A stretch of DNA of 12,912 nt from Planctomycetales bacterium (GCA_007119795.1 SKOZ01000046.1:1-12912), one strand, 5' to 3'; shown: positions 1-8,258, counted from the first letter of the stretch. Notes: a model not told the origin generated them from the sequence alone. Translations and numbers: made by a program.

Positions 1-884
1 GTCTCCTCGCGGAAGGGAGGCCGGCCGGTAAGGAGTTCGTAGAGGATGGCCCCCAGGCTGTAGATGTCGCTGGCCGGGCCGATGTCGCCCTGGTGACCGG
101 CGGCCTGTTCCGGGGCCATGTAGCTGGGCGTGCCCGCGATCACCCCCGAGGCCGTCAGCCGCGCGTCGCCGAGCACCAGCTTGGCCAGCGAGAAGTCGCT
201 CACGAAGGGCTCGCCGTCGGCATCGAGGAGGATGTTCAGCGGCTTCAGGTCGCGGTGGAGGATGCCCTCCTGGTGGAGGTGCGCCACGGCGCGGGCCACC
301 GTGGCCATCAGCCGCGCCGCCTCGAGCGGCGAGGGCGGGTCGGCGGCGATCCGTTCCGCCAGGCTGTTCCCCTCGATGAGCTCCATTGCCAGGAACTGCC
401 GCCCCAGGCACTCGCCGACTTCGTGGACCTGGACGACGTTGGGGTGCCTGACGCGGGCGGCCGCCTTGGCCTCCTGGCGGAAGCGGGCGATCTGCTCGTC
501 GCCGGAGAGGTGGCTGGGAAGGATCATCTTCACGGCCACCATGCGGTCCAGCGACTTCTGGCGGGCCTTGTAGACGACGCCCATTCCCCCACGGCCGACC
601 TCCTCGATCAACTCGTAGCCACCGAAGTCGAAGGGGAGGCCCGAGGCGGCGTCGCAGGCGGCGATCGTCGCCGGGGGGACCGTAGTGGCCGGTGCGTCCG
701 GGGCCGCGGCGGCAATCCCCTCCAGGGCGTCGAGGCAGGGGAGCACATCGGCCAGCTCGGGGTGCATCGCGATGAGGGCTTCGCGGTCCGGGCGGCGACC
801 CTCCTGGAGGTCGGCCAGGTAGCGGTCGAGAACCTCGACCAGGGCGGGATCGTCGGGCCGGGGGGGAGACGGGCCTTCGGTCAC
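1..884 (-). CDS. Ser/Thr protein kinase, N-terminal 294 codons (runs off the left edge)
   Basis: Bacterial Hanks-type kinase that phosphorylates proteins on Ser/Thr. About 85 N-terminal residues precede the kinase domain. Visible motifs are the glycine loop GRGGMG (97-102), the ATP-binding lysine in VAVKMIL (K119), the catalytic loop HRDLKPLN (H210-D212) and, near the edge, APEQ and [19 protein letters not shown]. The magnesium-binding motif reads DFS (230-232) instead of DFG, which is unusual. The GTG start at 884 is chosen because AAGGAG lies at 891-896, six bases upstream. It begins 51 bases after the stop of the ECF sigma gene on the same strand, so the two are very likely co-transcribed. 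Planctomycetes are known for ECF sigma factors linked to such kinases. The C-terminal part, often membrane-bound with repeats, is outside the window. Confidence 0.95.
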   Translation of the reverse strand, partial: MTEGPSPPRPDDPALVEVLDRYLADLQEGRRPDREALIAMHPELADVLPCLDALEGIAAAAPDAPATTVPPATIAACDAASGLPFDFGGYELIEEVGRGGMGVVYKARQKSLDRMVAVKMILPSHLSGDEQIARFRQEAKAAARVRHPNVVQVHEVGECLGRQFLAMELIEGNSLAERIAADPPSPLEAARLMATVARAVAHLHQEGILHRDLKPLNILLDADGEPFVSDFSLAKLVLGDARLTASGVIAGTPSYMAPEQAAGHQGDIGPASDIYSLGAILYELLTGRPPFREE

Positions 885-935
885 GTCGGACTCCTTGCAG
901 ATCGACTCCGGCGGGCGGGTCCCGGTGGGTCCACC

Positions 936-1550
936 CTACTCGGCTCCCAGCGCTTCCTGGAGCTTCTTGAGCGCCCGCATCCAGAGCATCTGCACCGCGG
1001 GGCGGGAGCGGCCCATCCGCTCGGCCACCTCGTTGAAGGAGAGCCGCTGCAGGTTGCGGAGCACGATGACCTCCTGGTGGTCGGGCGCGAGCTGCTCCAG
1101 GGCGGCGGCCACGCGGAGTTCCTCGTCGAAGCGGGCCAACTGCCGGCTGGGCGACTCGTCGCGCGCCGCCGGCTCGGCCACGCCCAGGAAGGCCGTGCTC
1201 TCATCCCCGTGGCGGATGGGGACCTCGCGCTGCGCCTGCCGTTTCGCCGTGCCCCGGTAGTGCCGCACGCAATCGCCCACGTTGTGAGTGAGGATCCGCT
1301 TCAGCCAGGCCAGCCACTCCCCCTCCGAGTCTCCCTGGAAGCGGATGAAGTCGCGGTGGGCCTCGAGCATCGTCTGCTGGACCAGGTCCGAGGCATCGAC
1401 CTTGGCCCTCAGCGCGGTCTCCAACTGCGCCCGGGCGACGAACCCCAAATAGCTGCGGCACAGGCCGAAGAGCTCCTCCCGGGAGCGGGCGTCGCCCTCG
1501 CGTGCCTGCCGGATGAGCATGGTGACGTTTGCCGATTCGTCCCCGGACAT
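936..1550 (-). CDS. ECF-family RNA polymerase sigma factor (planctomycete type)
   Basis: A 204-residue sigma-70 family factor of the extracytoplasmic-function group, directing RNA polymerase to a specific promoter set. Region 2 spans about residues 25-95 and includes DASDLVQQTMLEAH (52-65) for core binding and -10 recognition. Region 4 spans about 145-202 with the helix-turn-helix SFNEVAERMGRSRPAVQ (171-187). The frame is open 22 codons further upstream, but ATG at 1550 is preferred because AAGGAT sits at 1555-1560, four bases away, and the protein then begins MSGDESANV. The linker between regions 2 and 4 carries HGDEST and DESPSRQL stretches, typical of planctomycete ECFs encoded beside Ser/Thr kinases. 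The kinase follows 51 bases downstream. No anti-sigma factor is seen; the kinase may control it instead (inference). Confidence 0.93.
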   Translation of the reverse strand: MSGDESANVTMLIRQAREGDARSREELFGLCRSYLGFVARAQLETALRAKVDASDLVQQTMLEAHRDFIRFQGDSEGEWLAWLKRILTHNVGDCVRHYRGTAKRQAQREVPIRHGDESTAFLGVAEPAARDESPSRQLARFDEELRVAAALEQLAPDHQEVIVLRNLQRLSFNEVAERMGRSRPAVQMLWMRALKKLQEALGAE

Positions 1551-1854
1551 CGCGATCCTTTTCGCGCTCTTTCCCGTGCGGCGCGGTAGCCGCGCGCCGT
1601 CCCGGCCGCGGCGCACCGGTGCGCCGCCGGCTCCGCTCGATTCTATCTCGCCGATGGACGAGGGGGAATCCGGTGACCGCGTTGCCCGGCGCCGCCGGGC
1701 AGGCTAGCATAGAATCCGCGCCGCGCCGCGTACGGCGGGGGGAGCCGTTGGCCCCCCCCGCGTCCCGAGCAACTCCCGGGGGGACTTCGGCCCTTCCGGA
1801 ATTGCAAGCCGTGCCGCTCCCCGTTCGATCCCCCGAACTGCCGAGGATTCGACC
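1551..1854. other. Divergent intergenic region between the sigma factor and the CE15 esterase
   Basis: 304 bases with no convincing gene. It contains two oppositely oriented TAGAAT hexamers: one on the minus strand at 1640-1645, about 90 bases before the sigma start, and one on the plus strand at 1710-1715, about 140 bases before the esterase start. They may be -10 elements, but neither has a good TTGACA-like -35 at 16-18 bases. A 7-bp perfect stem with a 3-base loop lies at 1684-1700 (GCCCGGC/GCCGGGC) with no T tract, so it is not a typical terminator. The long open frames here are high-GC shadows. Confidence 0.4.
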
Positions 1855-3162
1855 ATGAACCGCGGAAATGCCCTCACGATCCCCTTCGTCGTCCTCGCCG
1901 CCGCGCTCCTCCCGGCCGCCGTTGCGGCCGCTGAGGAGGCGCCCATCGTCATCAACTACGACGAGGACCAGGTCCCCGACTACACCCTGCCCGACCCCCT
2001 GGTGATGGAGGACGGCACGCCGGTCGAAGACGCCGAGACCTGGCAGTCGCAGCGCCGGCCGGAGGTCCTCCGCCTCTTCGAGACCTATGTCTACGGCCGC
2101 ACCCCCGAGCCGCAGTACGTCCGCTTCGAGGTCTTCGACGAGGCCGACGACGCCCTGGGCGGCAAGGCGACCCGCAAGCAGGTCCGCGCCCACTTCGTCG
2201 AGGACGGCGGCGAGGACGCCCCCACGATGGACATCCTCATCTACCTGCCCAACGACGCCGAGCGGCCCGTGCCGGTCTTCGTGGGGCTCAACTTCTACGG
2301 CAACCATTCGATCCACGAAGACCCGGCGATTCTCCTCTCCGAGAGGTGGATGCGCCCCAGCGACGCCTTCGGCGTCGTCGACAACCGGGCCACGGAGGAC
2401 TCGCGAGGGACGGGCGCGGGCCGCTGGCCGGTCGAGCAGATCCTCGCCCGCGGCTACGGAGTGGCGACCATCTACTGCGGCGACCTCTCGCCCGACACGG
2501 CCGAGCTCTTCGACCAGGGGGTGATCCGCCTCTACTACCGCGAGGGACAGACGGCTCCCGAAGCCGACGAGTGGCGGACCATCGGCGCCTGGGCCTTCGG
2601 GCTTTCCCGGGCCGTCGACTACTTCGAGATCGACGAGGAGATCGACCACGCGCGCGTCGCCGTCATGGGGCACTCGCGGCTGGGGAAGACCTCGCTCTGG
2701 GCCGGCGCCCAGGACGAGCGCTTCGCCCTGGTGATCTCCAACAACTCCGGCTGCGGCGGGGCCGCCCTGAGCCGGCGCCGCTTCGGCGAGACGGTCCGCC
2801 GCATCAACACCTCGTTCCCCCACTGGTTCTGCGACAACTTCGACCAGTTCAACGACCGCGAAGACGAGCTGCCCGTCGACCAGCACATGCTCATCGCCCT
2901 GATGGCACCGCGGCCCGTCTACGTGGCCAGCGCCGAAGAGGATCGATGGGCCGACCCCCGCGGCGAGTTCCTGGCCGCCTTGGGGGCCGACTCGGTATAC
3001 CGCCTCCTGGGGACCGACGGCATGGCTGTCGACGAGATGCCGGGGATCGAGGAACCGGTTATGAGCACCATCGGCTACCACATCCGCTCCGGCCGCCACG
3101 ATGTGACCGATTACGATTGGCACCGCTATATGGACTTCGCCGACAAGCACGTCCGCCCCTAG
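1855..3162 (+). CDS. Secreted CE15-family glucuronoyl esterase-like hydrolase
   Basis: Alpha/beta hydrolase of carbohydrate esterase family 15, 435 residues. Members cleave ester bonds between glucuronic acid on xylan and lignin alcohols. Residues 1-26 form a signal peptide (hydrophobic 8-25, AVAAA before EEAP), so it acts outside the cytoplasm. The nucleophile Ser274 is in GHSRLGKTSLWAGAQDERFA (272-291). ISNNSGCGGAALSRRRFGE (294-312), FPHWFCDNF (321-329) and LPVDQH (339-344) match the bacterial CE15 pattern. His415 in GRHDVTDYDWH is the likely catalytic histidine. The catalytic acid is probably in the SAEEDRWADP loop (359-368), as the GCGGAAL stretch lacks the fungal glutamate; which residue serves is not certain. 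ATG is preceded by GAGGA at 1843-1847. It stands alone on this strand, convergent with the HAD gene. Substrate is unproven; it could act on another uronate ester. Confidence 0.92.
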   Translation: MNRGNALTIPFVVLAAALLPAAVAAAEEAPIVINYDEDQVPDYTLPDPLVMEDGTPVEDAETWQSQRRPEVLRLFETYVYGRTPEPQYVRFEVFDEADDALGGKATRKQVRAHFVEDGGEDAPTMDILIYLPNDAERPVPVFVGLNFYGNHSIHEDPAILLSERWMRPSDAFGVVDNRATEDSRGTGAGRWPVEQILARGYGVATIYCGDLSPDTAELFDQGVIRLYYREGQTAPEADEWRTIGAWAFGLSRAVDYFEIDEEIDHARVAVMGHSRLGKTSLWAGAQDERFALVISNNSGCGGAALSRRRFGETVRRINTSFPHWFCDNFDQFNDREDELPVDQHMLIALMAPRPVYVASAEEDRWADPRGEFLAALGADSVYRLLGTDGMAVDEMPGIEEPVMSTIGYHIRSGRHDVTDYDWHRYMDFADKHVRP

Positions 3163-3824
3163 CGGCGGGCGATGAGCCGGCGGATCCGCTGCGGGTCGAG
3201 CTCGTCGAGCCGCTCGACGAGGAGGTCGGCGGCGGCCAGCTCGTCGCGGGTCCGCCCCGTGCTCACCAGGCCGATCGACGCCATGCCGGCCGCCCGCGCG
3301 GCGGCCACGCCCTGCGGCGCATCCTCGACGACGGCGCAGCGGGCCGGCGGCACGCCGAGCCGCTCGGCGGCGAGGAGGAAGACCTGCGGGTCGGGCTTGC
3401 CGCGGGTGACGTCGTTACCCGTGATCGCCGCGTCGAAGAGCCGCTCGGCCGGGAGCTGCTCGATCACCACCGCCACGTTCTCCGGCGGCCCCGAGGAGCC
3501 GATCGCCAGGAGGAACCCGTCGGCCTTGAGCGCCTCGAGCAGTTCACAGGCGCCCGGCATGGCGGGGAAATCTCGGCGGATGATTTCACGGTAGGCCTCT
3601 TCCTTGCGCGCGTCGACGGCGGCGATTCCCGCCTCGTCGAGCCCGGCATCGGTCCAGGTCGAGGCGATGATCTCGCGGGTGGTCCGCCCGAAGGTGGCGG
3701 CGAACTCCTCCTCGCTCACGTCCCGCCCCAGCTCGGAGGCGGCCACCCGCCAGCTTTCGTAATGGGCGCGATAGGAATCGACGAGCACGCCGTCCATGTC
3801 GAAGATCACCGCGGGCCGTTCCAT
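3159..3824 (-). CDS. HAD-superfamily phosphatase/phosphomutase (beta-phosphoglucomutase-like)
   Basis: A 221-residue cytoplasmic HAD subfamily IA enzyme. Motif I is DMDGVLVDS (D9 nucleophile, D11 acid/base), motif II IGSSG (S110), motif III K143 in GKPDP, and motif IV E167-D168 in VVEDAPQGVAAARAAG. A helical cap domain lies between about residues 18 and 88. This set of motifs, with the conserved VEDA.QG, is that of beta-phosphoglucomutase and of sugar-phosphate phosphatases, so the substrate is probably a phosphorylated sugar, but it cannot be fixed from sequence. Its Shine-Dalgarno AAGGAG (3831-3836) contains part of the TAA stop of the upstream membrane-protein gene, so translation of the two is likely coupled. 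Its TAG stop shares the CTAG at 3159-3162 with the stop of the convergent esterase gene. Confidence 0.93.
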   Translation of the reverse strand: MERPAVIFDMDGVLVDSYRAHYESWRVAASELGRDVSEEEFAATFGRTTREIIASTWTDAGLDEAGIAAVDARKEEAYREIIRRDFPAMPGACELLEALKADGFLLAIGSSGPPENVAVVIEQLPAERLFDAAITGNDVTRGKPDPQVFLLAAERLGVPPARCAVVEDAPQGVAAARAAGMASIGLVSTGRTRDELAAADLLVERLDELDPQRIRRLIARR

Positions 3825-3834
3825 GAGGGGCTCC

Positions 3835-6800
3835 TTAGGGGTTTTCGTACTCGCCCAGCTCGGCGACCAGGTCGATGTAGGTCGCCATGTCCAGCACGCT
3901 CAGCGTCTGCACCGCCCGCAGGTTGACGAGCTGGCGGGTCCAGGTCTCGGGATCGCCGGCCACCTCGGCGAGGACGGCACGGGCCCGGCCGACCGGATCG
4001 TCTTCGGGCTCGTCTTGCGGGGCCTCGGGACTACGGCAGGTGGCACTGCGGCTGAGGCACCGGACCGCCTCGAGCAGGGGGCCGCGGCGGTGGCAGACCA
4101 GCCACGTGCCCCGCCGCCGCCGCCGATCGTCGATGTCGGCAAACGCCGGTTGGGCGAAGACCCTCCGCAGCCGGCTCCCGTAGAGCGCGCGGGTGCAGAG
4201 GGTGACCAGCCAGCCGCTCAGTCTCCCCTGGGCGGGGCTGCCGTCGGCCGCCTGGACCTCCGCCAGGGCCCGTTCCAGCCGGTAGGTCGCCTCGAGCACG
4301 CGGCGTGCCTGGCGGTAGTCGATCACGTAGGCGATGGCCGCCGCCCGCAGCGCCTCGGGCTTCAGGCTGCCCAGTCGGAGGCGGCCCAGCCAGAGGCGGA
4401 ACTGGAGGACCTGCTGTTGGCGCTGGCGCTCGGCGCTGCGGAACTCCTCGAAGACCGCCGGATCGGCGTCGGCCAGGGCCAGGTCGCGCTCCACGCAGGG
4501 AACGCTCGCCGCGCGCACGTCGACGGGGACGCCCGGGATATGGACGCCGAGATACTCGGGGTCGAACTCGGCCCGCATCCGCAGGCACTCCATGAACAGC
4601 GGCTTGCGCATGCGATGGATCTTCCGCACGGCGACGGCGAAGGGGTCGGCCTCGTGGAGCACCACGAGCTCGCCGGCGGTGGGATTGACGACGTCGCGGA
4701 CCACGGCCGCCAGCTTCCCCAGGGCCTGCCAGGCCAGTCGCGCCGTCAGCCACGCCAGCTTGAAGGGGACGAGGAGCACGCGGCCCCCCTCCATGTGGCG
4801 CTGGTACAGGGCTAGAGGATTGATGGTCCGCTGCTCCCCGGGGAGGCGGTGGAAGGGATAGGTGCGGAAGACGCGGCGGAGGTTGTCGCGGCGGTCGCGG
4901 GCCAGGAGCGCCGCCAGGTGCGGGCCGTAGCGGCGGCCGACCTCGTCGCCGAGGGCGGCGTCGGCGGAGAGGAAGTGGACGGCCGTGAAGTCGTTGCCGT
5001 GAAAGCCCCGTTCGCGGAGGTCCTCGCCGATCTGGTGCCAGGGGTCGATCGTCCGGTCCAGCCGCGCCCGCCGCGCCGCCCACGGCGGCGGCAGGTCGAG
5101 CTGCTCGACGGGCTTCTCCAGGCGGCGGGAGAGCCAGGCAAGGTAGCGGACGACGTCGTCGTCGCAGGCCGTTTCCGCACGCGAGAGCGGCAGGGCGTGG
5201 GCGTTGTAGTCGATGACCAGCTTGGCCGTCTGCTGCGCCAGGCTGCGGGAGATGAAGTGGAACCACAAGTAGGGCCCGAAGAGCGAGCCCCGGCCGCTGG
5301 TCAGGTCGAGGCTGCGGAGACCGCGGCGGCGCTGGCGGCTGTAGCGCAGCCGCGTCCGCCGGATCGAGACGAGCGCCACGTTTCCCAGGAGCTGCACCGT
5401 GGCCTTCGTGTCGCTGGGGTGAAAGGGGGCCCCCTCGAGGAAGTCGGCAAAGAGCCGCTCGACGAGGGCCTCCGAGGCAAGGTGATTGGGCGGGGGGGCT
5501 TCGTCCCCAGCCGGACCGGCTGCGGTCGCCCACGCCCCCCCGGCCAGGAGGCGCTCGGGAAGCAAAACGCGGTCGTGCATCATGGCGCGGTGCGCCGGTT
5601 CCAGGCGGGCCTTGAGCTGCCTGGTAGCGGAGAGGAACTGCGCCTCGGCCACCTGGCCGAGGAAGTCGGTGGCCTCGCCCGCAATCTGCCGGAACCAGGT
5701 CCCCAGCACCAGCGGCACGAGGCAGATCAGCCCCAGGACCACCAGCGGCGCCCCGACGAGCCGTTCCAGGGCGTGGGCGAGCTGGCCGAGCGCCGGCAGG
5801 AGGCTCGCCAGGTAGGAGACGAGGAGGAAGCCGACGCCGATGAGCAGGAGCCGCTTCGCGGGCCGCGCCGTGCTCTTGACCATCCACTCGCCGATGGAAT
5901 CGACCATTTGCGGGGCGGTCACCGTGCCGTAAAGGTCCGCGAACCAGTAGAGCCGGTCGAGCAGGCGGCGGAGGACCGACCCGCAGCGGTTGGCCACGGC
6001 CGCGGTGGTCTCGTAGGGGCTCTCCAGCCGCGCCGCCGCGGCCAGGTGGCGGAAGAGGGGGAGGCGGCGGATGAGGAAGACGTCCATCGCCTGGCACCAG
6101 CGGGTCACGCTTTCGGCGAGCGCCGGGCTCACGCGGTCGGCCACCGTCGCCGGTGTCACCGCGAGCAGGCGGGCGATGGCGGTCTCCAAGGGGATCTCGC
6201 GGAGTGCCGCCGCCTGGCTCCGTCCTGCCGCGGGCCCGACGACGTCGAGCGGCGCCTCGAGCATCGCCGTGAGCTCCTCGAGCCGCTCGGCGAGCACCCT
6301 CCGCCGTTCGGCCGCGGGCAGTACGGCCGGCAGTTCCGGCGCCCGGCAGTGGAATCGCTCGCGGAGCGCCGCGTACTCGCTGCGGTAGACCGGCTCGACG
6401 ATCCGGATGGCCCCCCGTTCGAAGAGGACCACGTTGCGGTTGAGCACTGGAGCAAGCTGGCGGACCAGCCGGTCCGAGGCCTGGAAGAGGAAGCCCAGCA
6501 CGCGCACGAAGCGGATCAGGGGGCGGGCCAGGCGGAGCCAGCGGACCAACCACGGCAGGCGGAGGTAGCGGAGGCCGCGGAGCAGGATCAGCGCCCCGCC
6601 GGCCGCCGTCCAGTCGGCGTGGTCCGCGGCGTAGGCGATGAAGCCGGCGGGGATCGCCGGGAGGAGGCCGGTAATCCAGCTGCGCCGGAAGTAGAGCCAC
6701 TTCGGCTGTGCCAGTGTGAACTTGAGCGTGAACTCGGAGAGGAAGACCACGCAGATCAGCAGGTCGATCCAGGCGAAGGCGGCCGCCACCGTCGTGTCGC

Positions 6801-7983
6801 CCGGGCGGCGGAGCTGCTCCCAGCGGAGCAGCGGTCCCTCGGCGAGGAGCATGATCACGAAGAAGACCAGCAGGCCGAGAATGGATCGCTCCAGGAAGGC
6901 TACGAAGCGGGGCCCAAACAGCCCTTCCATCCGCCAGGTGAGCCGCCGCTCCTGCAGCTCGCCGGCCAGCCGCCGCTGCCGCCGCCCCATCGCCGCAGCC
7001 AGGGGTGCGGAATCCGGTCCCGCCTCGGCCGCGGCGGCGCGGTAGTCGGCGACGTCCTCGCCGAGCGCCTCCAGGCTCCAGACGGCCTGGGCCAGCGGCA
7101 CGTCGTCGGCGAAGGTCACCGCCTCGCTGGCCGAGGCCCCCAGATCTTCGGCGACGGCTGCCAGGGCCTCGCGGCGGTCGTCCGGGGCGAGCGCCTCGAC
7201 TGCCGCCCGCCACTGCTGCCGGGCGTGGGCGCGGAACTCCACCAACGCCGCTTCGTGCCGGGCAAAGGCTTCCTTCTCGCCTTTGGACGCCTGTTGGAGC
7301 TCGAGGCGGACGGCAGGGAGGAGCCGGCCGGCGGCCCGCCATACACAGTGCCAACCCTGCCAGTCGGCCGGCTCCCATTGATTGAGCAGCGTCTCGACCT
7401 GCTTGCGCAGTACCTTGCGGCGGAGTGCGGCAGCCGTCGCGCACAGGGCCGACTGGTCTGCGGGGGGCGGTCCCCCCCGCGCGGCCTCGGCCGCGCCGTC
7501 GCACTCGCCGATGCGGTGCGCCAGGGTCTCCTGCTCCTGGAGAATGCGGCCGAGAAGATCGGCGCCGGTCCCCCCGTCGCAGACGGCGACCAGCGTGCCC
7601 GACCAGGCGACGTCGTCGCGGAAGGCCTCTGCGGCCCGGGCGGCAGCGGCCGGCTCGGCATCGAGCACCTCGGCAAGATAGCGGTGGTCCTCGGCGATCT
7701 GCCCGGCCAGCCGATCGGGTAGCGCTAGGGCGGCGACCTGGGCCGGCTCGGCCGCCGCCAGGCGATGGTGGCAGACGTTCTGCAACCCCGAAAGGGCGAC
7801 CACGAGCCGGCGGCGGAGCGGGGAATGCGGCTCGTGGCGATCGAAACGGCGGCGGAGGAGGATACCGTCGCGAATCCATTCCAGCCAGGCGGGATTGAGG
7901 GCCGCGCCCGGTTCCGCCGCGGCGCGCTCCGCGCGCTTGCACCACAGCTCGGTCTTGTGCACGAACTCCGACACCGCCGGCAC
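3835..7983 (-). CDS. Giant membrane protein with a voltage-sensor-like S1-S4 domain, no visible pore
   Basis: 1382 residues, function unknown. Residues 1-350 are Ala/Glu/Arg-rich and helical, probably cytoplasmic. Residues about 361-497 resemble the S1-S4 bundle of voltage-gated ion channels: S1 361-382, S2 402-423 with acidic E417 and K421 (FLSEFTLKF), S3 433-452 after YFRRSW, and S4 463-497 with Arg at 469, 472, 475, 481, 484, 487, 491 and 494. No S5-P loop-S6 follows; the next membrane segments are at about 711-731 and 743-763, without a selectivity-filter-like sequence. The C-terminal ~600 residues are soluble-looking, ending with an acidic stretch (LAELGEYENP). GTG 7983 is three bases from AAGGGAG (7987-7993); GTG 7974 is an alternative. 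It follows a 16-codon ORF by 28 bases and precedes the HAD gene by 10. An odd, long architecture that I cannot assign to a characterised family. Confidence 0.85.
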   Translation of the reverse strand: MPAVSEFVHKTELWCKRAERAAAEPGAALNPAWLEWIRDGILLRRRFDRHEPHSPLRRRLVVALSGLQNVCHHRLAAAEPAQVAALALPDRLAGQIAEDHRYLAEVLDAEPAAAARAAEAFRDDVAWSGTLVAVCDGGTGADLLGRILQEQETLAHRIGECDGAAEAARGGPPPADQSALCATAAALRRKVLRKQVETLLNQWEPADWQGWHCVWRAAGRLLPAVRLELQQASKGEKEAFARHEAALVEFRAHARQQWRAAVEALAPDDRREALAAVAEDLGASASEAVTFADDVPLAQAVWSLEALGEDVADYRAAAAEAGPDSAPLAAAMGRRQRRLAGELQERRLTWRMEGLFGPRFVAFLERSILGLLVFFVIMLLAEGPLLRWEQLRRPGDTTVAAAFAWIDLLICVVFLSEFTLKFTLAQPKWLYFRRSWITGLLPAIPAGFIAYAADHADWTAAGGALILLRGLRYLRLPWLVRWLRLARPLIRFVRVLGFLFQASDRLVRQLAPVLNRNVVLFERGAIRIVEPVYRSEYAALRERFHCRAPELPAVLPAAERRRVLAERLEELTAMLEAPLDVVGPAAGRSQAAALREIPLETAIARLLAVTPATVADRVSPALAESVTRWCQAMDVFLIRRLPLFRHLAAAARLESPYETTAAVANRCGSVLRRLLDRLYWFADLYGTVTAPQMVDSIGEWMVKSTARPAKRLLLIGVGFLLVSYLASLLPALGQLAHALERLVGAPLVVLGLICLVPLVLGTWFRQIAGEATDFLGQVAEAQFLSATRQLKARLEPAHRAMMHDRVLLPERLLAGGAWATAAGPAGDEAPPPNHLASEALVERLFADFLEGAPFHPSDTKATVQLLGNVALVSIRRTRLRYSRQRRRGLRSLDLTSGRGSLFGPYLWFHFISRSLAQQTAKLVIDYNAHALPLSRAETACDDDVVRYLAWLSRRLEKPVEQLDLPPPWAARRARLDRTIDPWHQIGEDLRERGFHGNDFTAVHFLSADAALGDEVGRRYGPHLAALLARDRRDNLRRVFRTYPFHRLPGEQRTINPLALYQRHMEGGRVLLVPFKLAWLTARLAWQALGKLAAVVRDVVNPTAGELVVLHEADPFAVAVRKIHRMRKPLFMECLRMRAEFDPEYLGVHIPGVPVDVRAASVPCVERDLALADADPAVFEEFRSAERQRQQQVLQFRLWLGRLRLGSLKPEALRAAAIAYVIDYRQARRVLEATYRLERALAEVQAADGSPAQGRLSGWLVTLCTRALYGSRLRRVFAQPAFADIDDRRRRRGTWLVCHRRGPLLEAVRCLSRSATCRSPEAPQDEPEDDPVGRARAVLAEVAGDPETWTRQLVNLRAVQTLSVLDMATYIDLVAELGEYENP

Positions 7984-8011
7984 CCGCTCCCTTCGCGAAG
8001 AACTCCCCTGC

Positions 8012-8062
8012 CTAGGCGATCTGCGGCACGACGAAGGGGCGGCGGCTCAGCGAATCGCTCAT
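8012..8062 (-). CDS. 16-residue small ORF upstream of the voltage-sensor protein
   Basis: ATG at 8062 is preceded by a near-perfect Shine-Dalgarno, AAGGAGG at 8068-8074 with a five-base spacer, the best one in the window. The frame encodes MSDSLSRRPFVVPQIA and ends with TAG at 8012-8014. It lies 28 bases before the GTG of the large membrane-protein gene and about 50 bases after the start site implied by the promoter at 8119-8147. It may be a free small protein or a leader peptide controlling the downstream gene. The alternative is a former gene start cut short by a mutation, but the frame after TAG gives no longer related product. I recognise no family. Start signals are strong; function is unknown. 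Confidence 0.55.
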   Translation of the reverse strand: MSDSLSRRPFVVPQIA

Positions 8063-8118
8063 GGAAACCTCCTTCTGGGGTGGTCGTACCTGCGGGCGCG
8101 TTCAGTCCAGGGCCGTCC

Positions 8119-8147
8119 ACTATAGCGCCCCCCTTCGACCCCAGCAA
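8119..8147 (-). promoter_or_regulatory. Sigma-70-type promoter for the small ORF/voltage-sensor/HAD operon
   Basis: On the minus strand TTGCTG (8142-8147) and TATAGT (8119-8124, within GCTATAGT) are separated by exactly 17 bases. Transcription would start near 8112, giving a leader of about 50 bases before the ATG at 8062. The -35 matches the consensus at three of six positions and the -10 at five of six. Confidence 0.5.
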
Positions 8148-8258
8148 GGGGCGACCGCCGCGCCACCGGCTGGCGGGAGGGGACGGGCCGAATCATAATG
8201 GCGTCGTCCCCGCGGCGGCAGTTCGGTGGGCCGCCTGCCTGCTGCTGCACTCCACTAA

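Noticed and set aside
1684..1700. Hairpin as a terminator
   Set aside because: No T tract follows on either strand, and it lies between divergent gene starts where no terminator is needed.
1201..3150. 649-codon open frame on the minus strand
   Set aside because: It is antisense to the sigma factor start region and the well-supported esterase, is Gly/Arg/Val-rich without domains, and arises from high GC.
2346..3926. 526-codon plus-strand frame
   Set aside because: Out-of-frame shadow of the esterase continuing antisense through the HAD gene; Arg/Pro/Gly-rich.
5680..5850. Possible ion-channel pore in the two later membrane segments (residues 711-763)
   Set aside because: No re-entrant loop or selectivity-filter sequence lies between the helices, and they are more than 200 residues from S4.
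4849..7722. 957-codon open frame on the plus strand
   Set aside because: Antisense to the membrane-protein gene. It is Gln/Arg/Gly/Glu-rich with no membrane segments or motifs, while the minus frame shows clear helices and a voltage-sensor pattern.
4031..7945. 1304-codon open frame on the minus strand, same strand as the membrane protein
   Set aside because: A Pro/Arg/Gly-rich out-of-frame shadow of the 1382-residue gene with no plausible fold.
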